Shown: positions 15,069 to 17,142 of the stretch, in pieces
Numbering within the stretch: position 1 is the first letter of the stretch
Layout: every line of letters starts with the position of its first letter
Assembly: GCA_003132645.1 (NCBI GenBank)
Contig: PKYM01000222.1
Span: forward strand, 6,382 to 23,523
Origin: Actinomycetota bacterium
GTDB taxonomy: Bacteria; Actinomycetota; Thermoleophilia; UBA2241
Direction: 5' to 3'
DNA: 17,142 nt
Notes under the pieces: model-generated
Database searches by the model: none
What the model saw: only the letters and a program-made list of their open reading frames with translations
What the model was told of the DNA's origin: nothing
Program-made: the position numbers and the translations under genes

Positions 15069-15521
15069 TTAGGCGCAACTCACGAGCTCGTCGATGCGAC
15101 TCAGCTCGATGCCGTCGAGGTAGCTCTCGAAGCGCAGCGCCCTGTCGGCGCACATGGTCCAGACGTGCAGCAGCGGCAGACGCATCGTCTCCCAACTGCC
15201 CCTGGGCCGGCAGTAGACCGAGCCCGTCACCGTCACGATGTCACGCTTCGGCATGAGATTGTGGACCACGACCCGCATGACCTCCCACGACGGGGGCAGG
15301 GAGAAGAGATCGGCGCTGGCGAGCTCGCCGGCGCTCAGACAGCGCAGTACGTGGCCGTTGTGGCGCAGACACCAGCCGCCGCCGTCTGCTCCCGGCTCCC
15401 GGTCGAAGAGCCGCAACGCCTCGGCCGGAAAGCCCGGCCCAAGAGCGTGGTACATGGCACGCAACCGCTCTACGTTCCCGTCGGTCGCGCGCTCGGAGTC
15501 TCGGGCGCGTTGTTTGAACAT
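15069..15521 (-). CDS. SnoaL/NTF2-like small protein
   Basis: About 150 residues from ATG 15521. The opening [20 protein letters not shown] and the final strands with paired hydrophobic and aromatic positions ([20 protein letters not shown], then [20 protein letters not shown]) match the cone-like SnoaL/NTF2 fold, where F-E-S-Y-L-D near the end is common. Members are enzymes or ligand-binding proteins with no shared reaction; none can be assigned here. The frame is open upstream to 15800 but that part is low complexity and overlaps the divergent regulator. No clear Shine-Dalgarno; GGGGA lies about 11 bases before the ATG. The gene stands alone between aguA (134-base gap) and the divergent regulator. 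Confidence 0.6.
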   Translation of the reverse strand: MFKQRARDSERATDGNVERLRAMYHALGPGFPAEALRLFDREPGADGGGWCLRHNGHVLRCLSAGELASADLFSLPPSWEVMRVVVHNLMPKRDIVTVTGSVYCRPRGSWETMRLPLLHVWTMCADRALRFESYLDGIELSRIDELVSCA

Positions 15522-15702
15522 GGATAAGGTATTCCCCGGAAACTGCAGACTGGTCGCCCGGCGTTCGGGAAAGGGAGCAGCGAGAGGGCGTGCCGCTCCG
15601 GCAGCGGTCGGGCCGGCTGCTGAAACGCCAACAGGCGAAAGCGGCGCGGTAGACTTCTGGTAGGCCCCGGCACGTCGCCTGAGCTTTGCGCAGAGGTTCT
15701 GA

Positions 15703-17142
15703 GTGTCACAAACAGGTTCATCGCTGGAGACCTCCCTGCCGCAGCTGCGCTTTCGCCTGCCCCTCGACCCGGCGCGGCTGGCGCGCGCACGCGAACGCAT
15801 TCGCGACTACCTGCGGCTGTACTGCACCGAGCATGATCTCGTCGACGACGTCGTGCTGTGCGTCGAGGAGGCCTGCACCAATGCCATCCGCCACTCCGGT
15901 TCCGAGACCGGGATGGAAGTCTCGCTCGGCTTCGAAGGCGGCGATCTGGTGGCCGAGGTCAGAGACTACGGCCAGGGTTTCGACATCGACGCCTTCGATC
16001 CCCAGATCCTGCCCGACCTTCTGAGCCCCGGCGGACGCGGTCTGTTTCTCATCTCCCGGCTGATGGACGAGATGGGTCTGGACCGCGACGGCGGCCTAAA
16101 GGTACGGATGGTCAGGCACACGGCCGCGCTCTGCGCGCCACCCTCCCTGGAGAGCGGCCTGGGCGAGCTCGGTGCGGCACCCGATGGAGCCCACCGCGAG
16201 AGCCGGCTGCGAGCCTTTCTCGAGGAGATCGACGAGGCCTTCGTGGCCCTCGACTGGCAGTATCGCTACGTCTTTGCCAACGGGCCGGCGTTGCGCATGA
16301 TCGGCAGGCCGCTCGAGGAGTTGCTGGGCCGCACGCCGTGGGAGCTGGTTCCCGGCTTGGCCGACACGTCGCTGGCCGACTGCTACCGCGAGGCGATGGA
16401 ACTCGGTCGCTCGTCCATCGGCGAACATCGTGCGCTCGCCGGCGATGACTGGTTCGAGGTGCGCGTCTATCCGACCGCGGCCGGTATCAGCGTCTACTAT
16501 CGCGAGATCAATGAGCGCAAGCGCGTCGAGGAGGAGCTCGTCAGCTCACATGAACGGCTTGCCGCGATCCTCGGCACGATCAGCGATGCCTTCTATACGC
16601 TCGACCGGCGCTGGCGGCTGACGTTCGTCAACGACAGGGCCGCCGACTACTTCGGGCGTGCCACGGAGGAGTTGCTCGGCCGCGACTTCTGGGAGCTCTT
16701 CCCCGAGGCGATCGGCGGTGTCTTCGAGAAGAGCAAGCGCCGGGCGATGGAGAGCGGCGAAGCATCGTCGGTCGAGGCGTACGACGGGGCGCTCGACCTC
16801 TGGGTCGAGGAGCGCGACTACCCGAGCTCCGAGGGCGTCGCCGTGCTGCTCAGCGACGTCACGCAGCTCAAGCAGGCCGAATCCGATCGTCAGCAGGCCT
16901 TCGAAGAGCTCAACACGCAAGGCGAAGAGCTGCGCACGCAGGCCGAAGAGCTGACCACGCAAGGCGAAGAGCTGCGCACGCAGGCCGAAGAGCTGCAGGC
17001 GCAGGCTCTTGCCGTCGAGTCGGCCAACGAGGGACTCGACGCCAGCCGCAGCGAGTACCGGTTGCTGTTTCGCACGATGAGCGCCGGTTTTGCCGTGCAC
17101 GAGATCATCACCGACCGCGCGGGTCGCCCCGTGGACTATCGC
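15703..17142 (+). CDS. HATPase (RsbW-like)-PAS-PAS-coiled-coil-PAS regulator, 3' end cut by window
   Basis: An open frame of 480 codons with no stop before the window end. Residues about 10-135 form an RsbW-like GHKL ATPase domain: N-box VEEACTNAIRHSGS (N60), G1 VRDYGQGF (88-93), G2 GGRGLFLISRLM (110-121). Two PAS domains follow at about 167-277 (FANGPALRMIGRPLEELLGR; closing EINERKRVEEEL) and 284-395 (FVNDRAADYFGRATEELLGR; closing SDVTQLKQAE). Then come five heptads of coiled coil (401-435) and the start of a third PAS (from about 452). The start GTG 15703 has AGAGG six bases upstream. No membrane segment is seen, so it should be cytoplasmic. The missing C-terminus may hold an output domain such as a SpoIIE phosphatase, histidine kinase or GGDEF. 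It is divergent from the SnoaL-like gene. TAGACT at 15650-15655 is a possible -10 box without a clear -35. Confidence 0.85.
   Translation, partial: MSQTGSSLETSLPQLRFRLPLDPARLARARERIRDYLRLYCTEHDLVDDVVLCVEEACTNAIRHSGSETGMEVSLGFEGGDLVAEVRDYGQGFDIDAFDPQILPDLLSPGGRGLFLISRLMDEMGLDRDGGLKVRMVRHTAALCAPPSLESGLGELGAAPDGAHRESRLRAFLEEIDEAFVALDWQYRYVFANGPALRMIGRPLEELLGRTPWELVPGLADTSLADCYREAMELGRSSIGEHRALAGDDWFEVRVYPTAAGISVYYREINERKRVEEELVSSHERLAAILGTISDAFYTLDRRWRLTFVNDRAADYFGRATEELLGRDFWELFPEAIGGVFEKSKRRAMESGEASSVEAYDGALDLWVEERDYPSSEGVAVLLSDVTQLKQAESDRQQAFEELNTQGEELRTQAEELTTQGEELRTQAEELQAQALAVESANEGLDASRSEYRLLFRTMSAGFAVHEIITDRAGRPVDYR
16903..17007 (+). repeat. Five 21-bp repeats encoding coiled-coil heptads
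   Basis: Five consecutive 21-base units start with GAAGAGCT at 16903, 16924, 16945, 16966 and 16987. They encode EELNTQG, EELRTQA, EELTTQG, EELRTQA and EELQAQA, perfect heptads with leucine every seventh residue. Units 2 and 4 are identical at DNA level, and 1 and 3 nearly so, giving a 42-base higher-order period. Such linkers transmit signals between PAS domains in many sensor proteins. Confidence 0.92.

Noticed and set aside
15522..15800. N-terminal extension of the SnoaL-like protein
   Set aside because: The added residues are low complexity and overlap the divergent regulator's promoter and first 33 codons.

Overview
This is a GC-rich chromosomal window from a bacterium that is most likely an actinomycetote, possibly of the Thermoleophilia type. 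The evidence is the strong G/C third-position bias, frequent GTG and TTG starts, several genes without a Shine-Dalgarno sequence, a GAP/SfLAP-type membrane protein and PAS/GAF/HATPase regulators. The lineage is an inference. I see no phage, transposon, CRISPR or plasmid signature; the window looks like ordinary chromosome rich in signalling genes.

Layout. Positions 12-3064 (minus strand) hold a DUF2007-like small protein coupled to endonuclease IV (nfo), then an alpha/beta hydrolase next to a six-helix GAP-family membrane protein, preceded by an uncertain 63-codon ORF. Positions 3188-7443 (minus) hold two tandem, overlapping GAF-GAF-GAF-GGDEF diguanylate cyclases. The upstream one appears to have lost its first codons to a frameshift. 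Positions 7592-7667 (minus) are tRNA-Glu(UUC) with an encoded CCA and a consensus -10 box. Divergent from it, 7789-9399 (plus) is a PepC/bleomycin-hydrolase cysteine aminopeptidase with a long disordered N-terminus. It converges on a D-Ala-D-Ala carboxypeptidase (dacB, minus). Next, all on minus, come an RsbW-like ATP-binding regulator, a membrane-anchored phospholipase-D-like protein with a 14-codon leader ORF and an operator-like palindrome, and the aguB and aguA genes that turn agmatine into putrescine. A small SnoaL/NTF2-like protein (minus) is divergent from a large regulator (plus) that has an RsbW-like HATPase domain, three PAS domains and a coiled coil. That regulator runs off the window end.

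Function. Two themes recur. The first is signal transduction: c-di-GMP synthesis by two sensor cyclases, and RsbW-like HATPase modules in two separate genes, which suggests partner-switching or anti-sigma control. The second is housekeeping: abasic-site repair, peptidoglycan trimming, peptide turnover and polyamine synthesis.

The most unusual structural feature is a recurrent tendency to short tandem duplication: 15-, 19-, 21/42- and 39-bp repeats and low-complexity insertions or tails in otherwise conserved enzymes (hydrolase, PepC, AguA, the PAS protein and an intergenic minisatellite). I found no clearly new defence or biosynthetic system. The best candidates for follow-up are the cyclase pair (frameshift, divergent feedback site, shared GGDEF insertion), the regulated leader of the PLD gene and the HATPase-PAS fusion.
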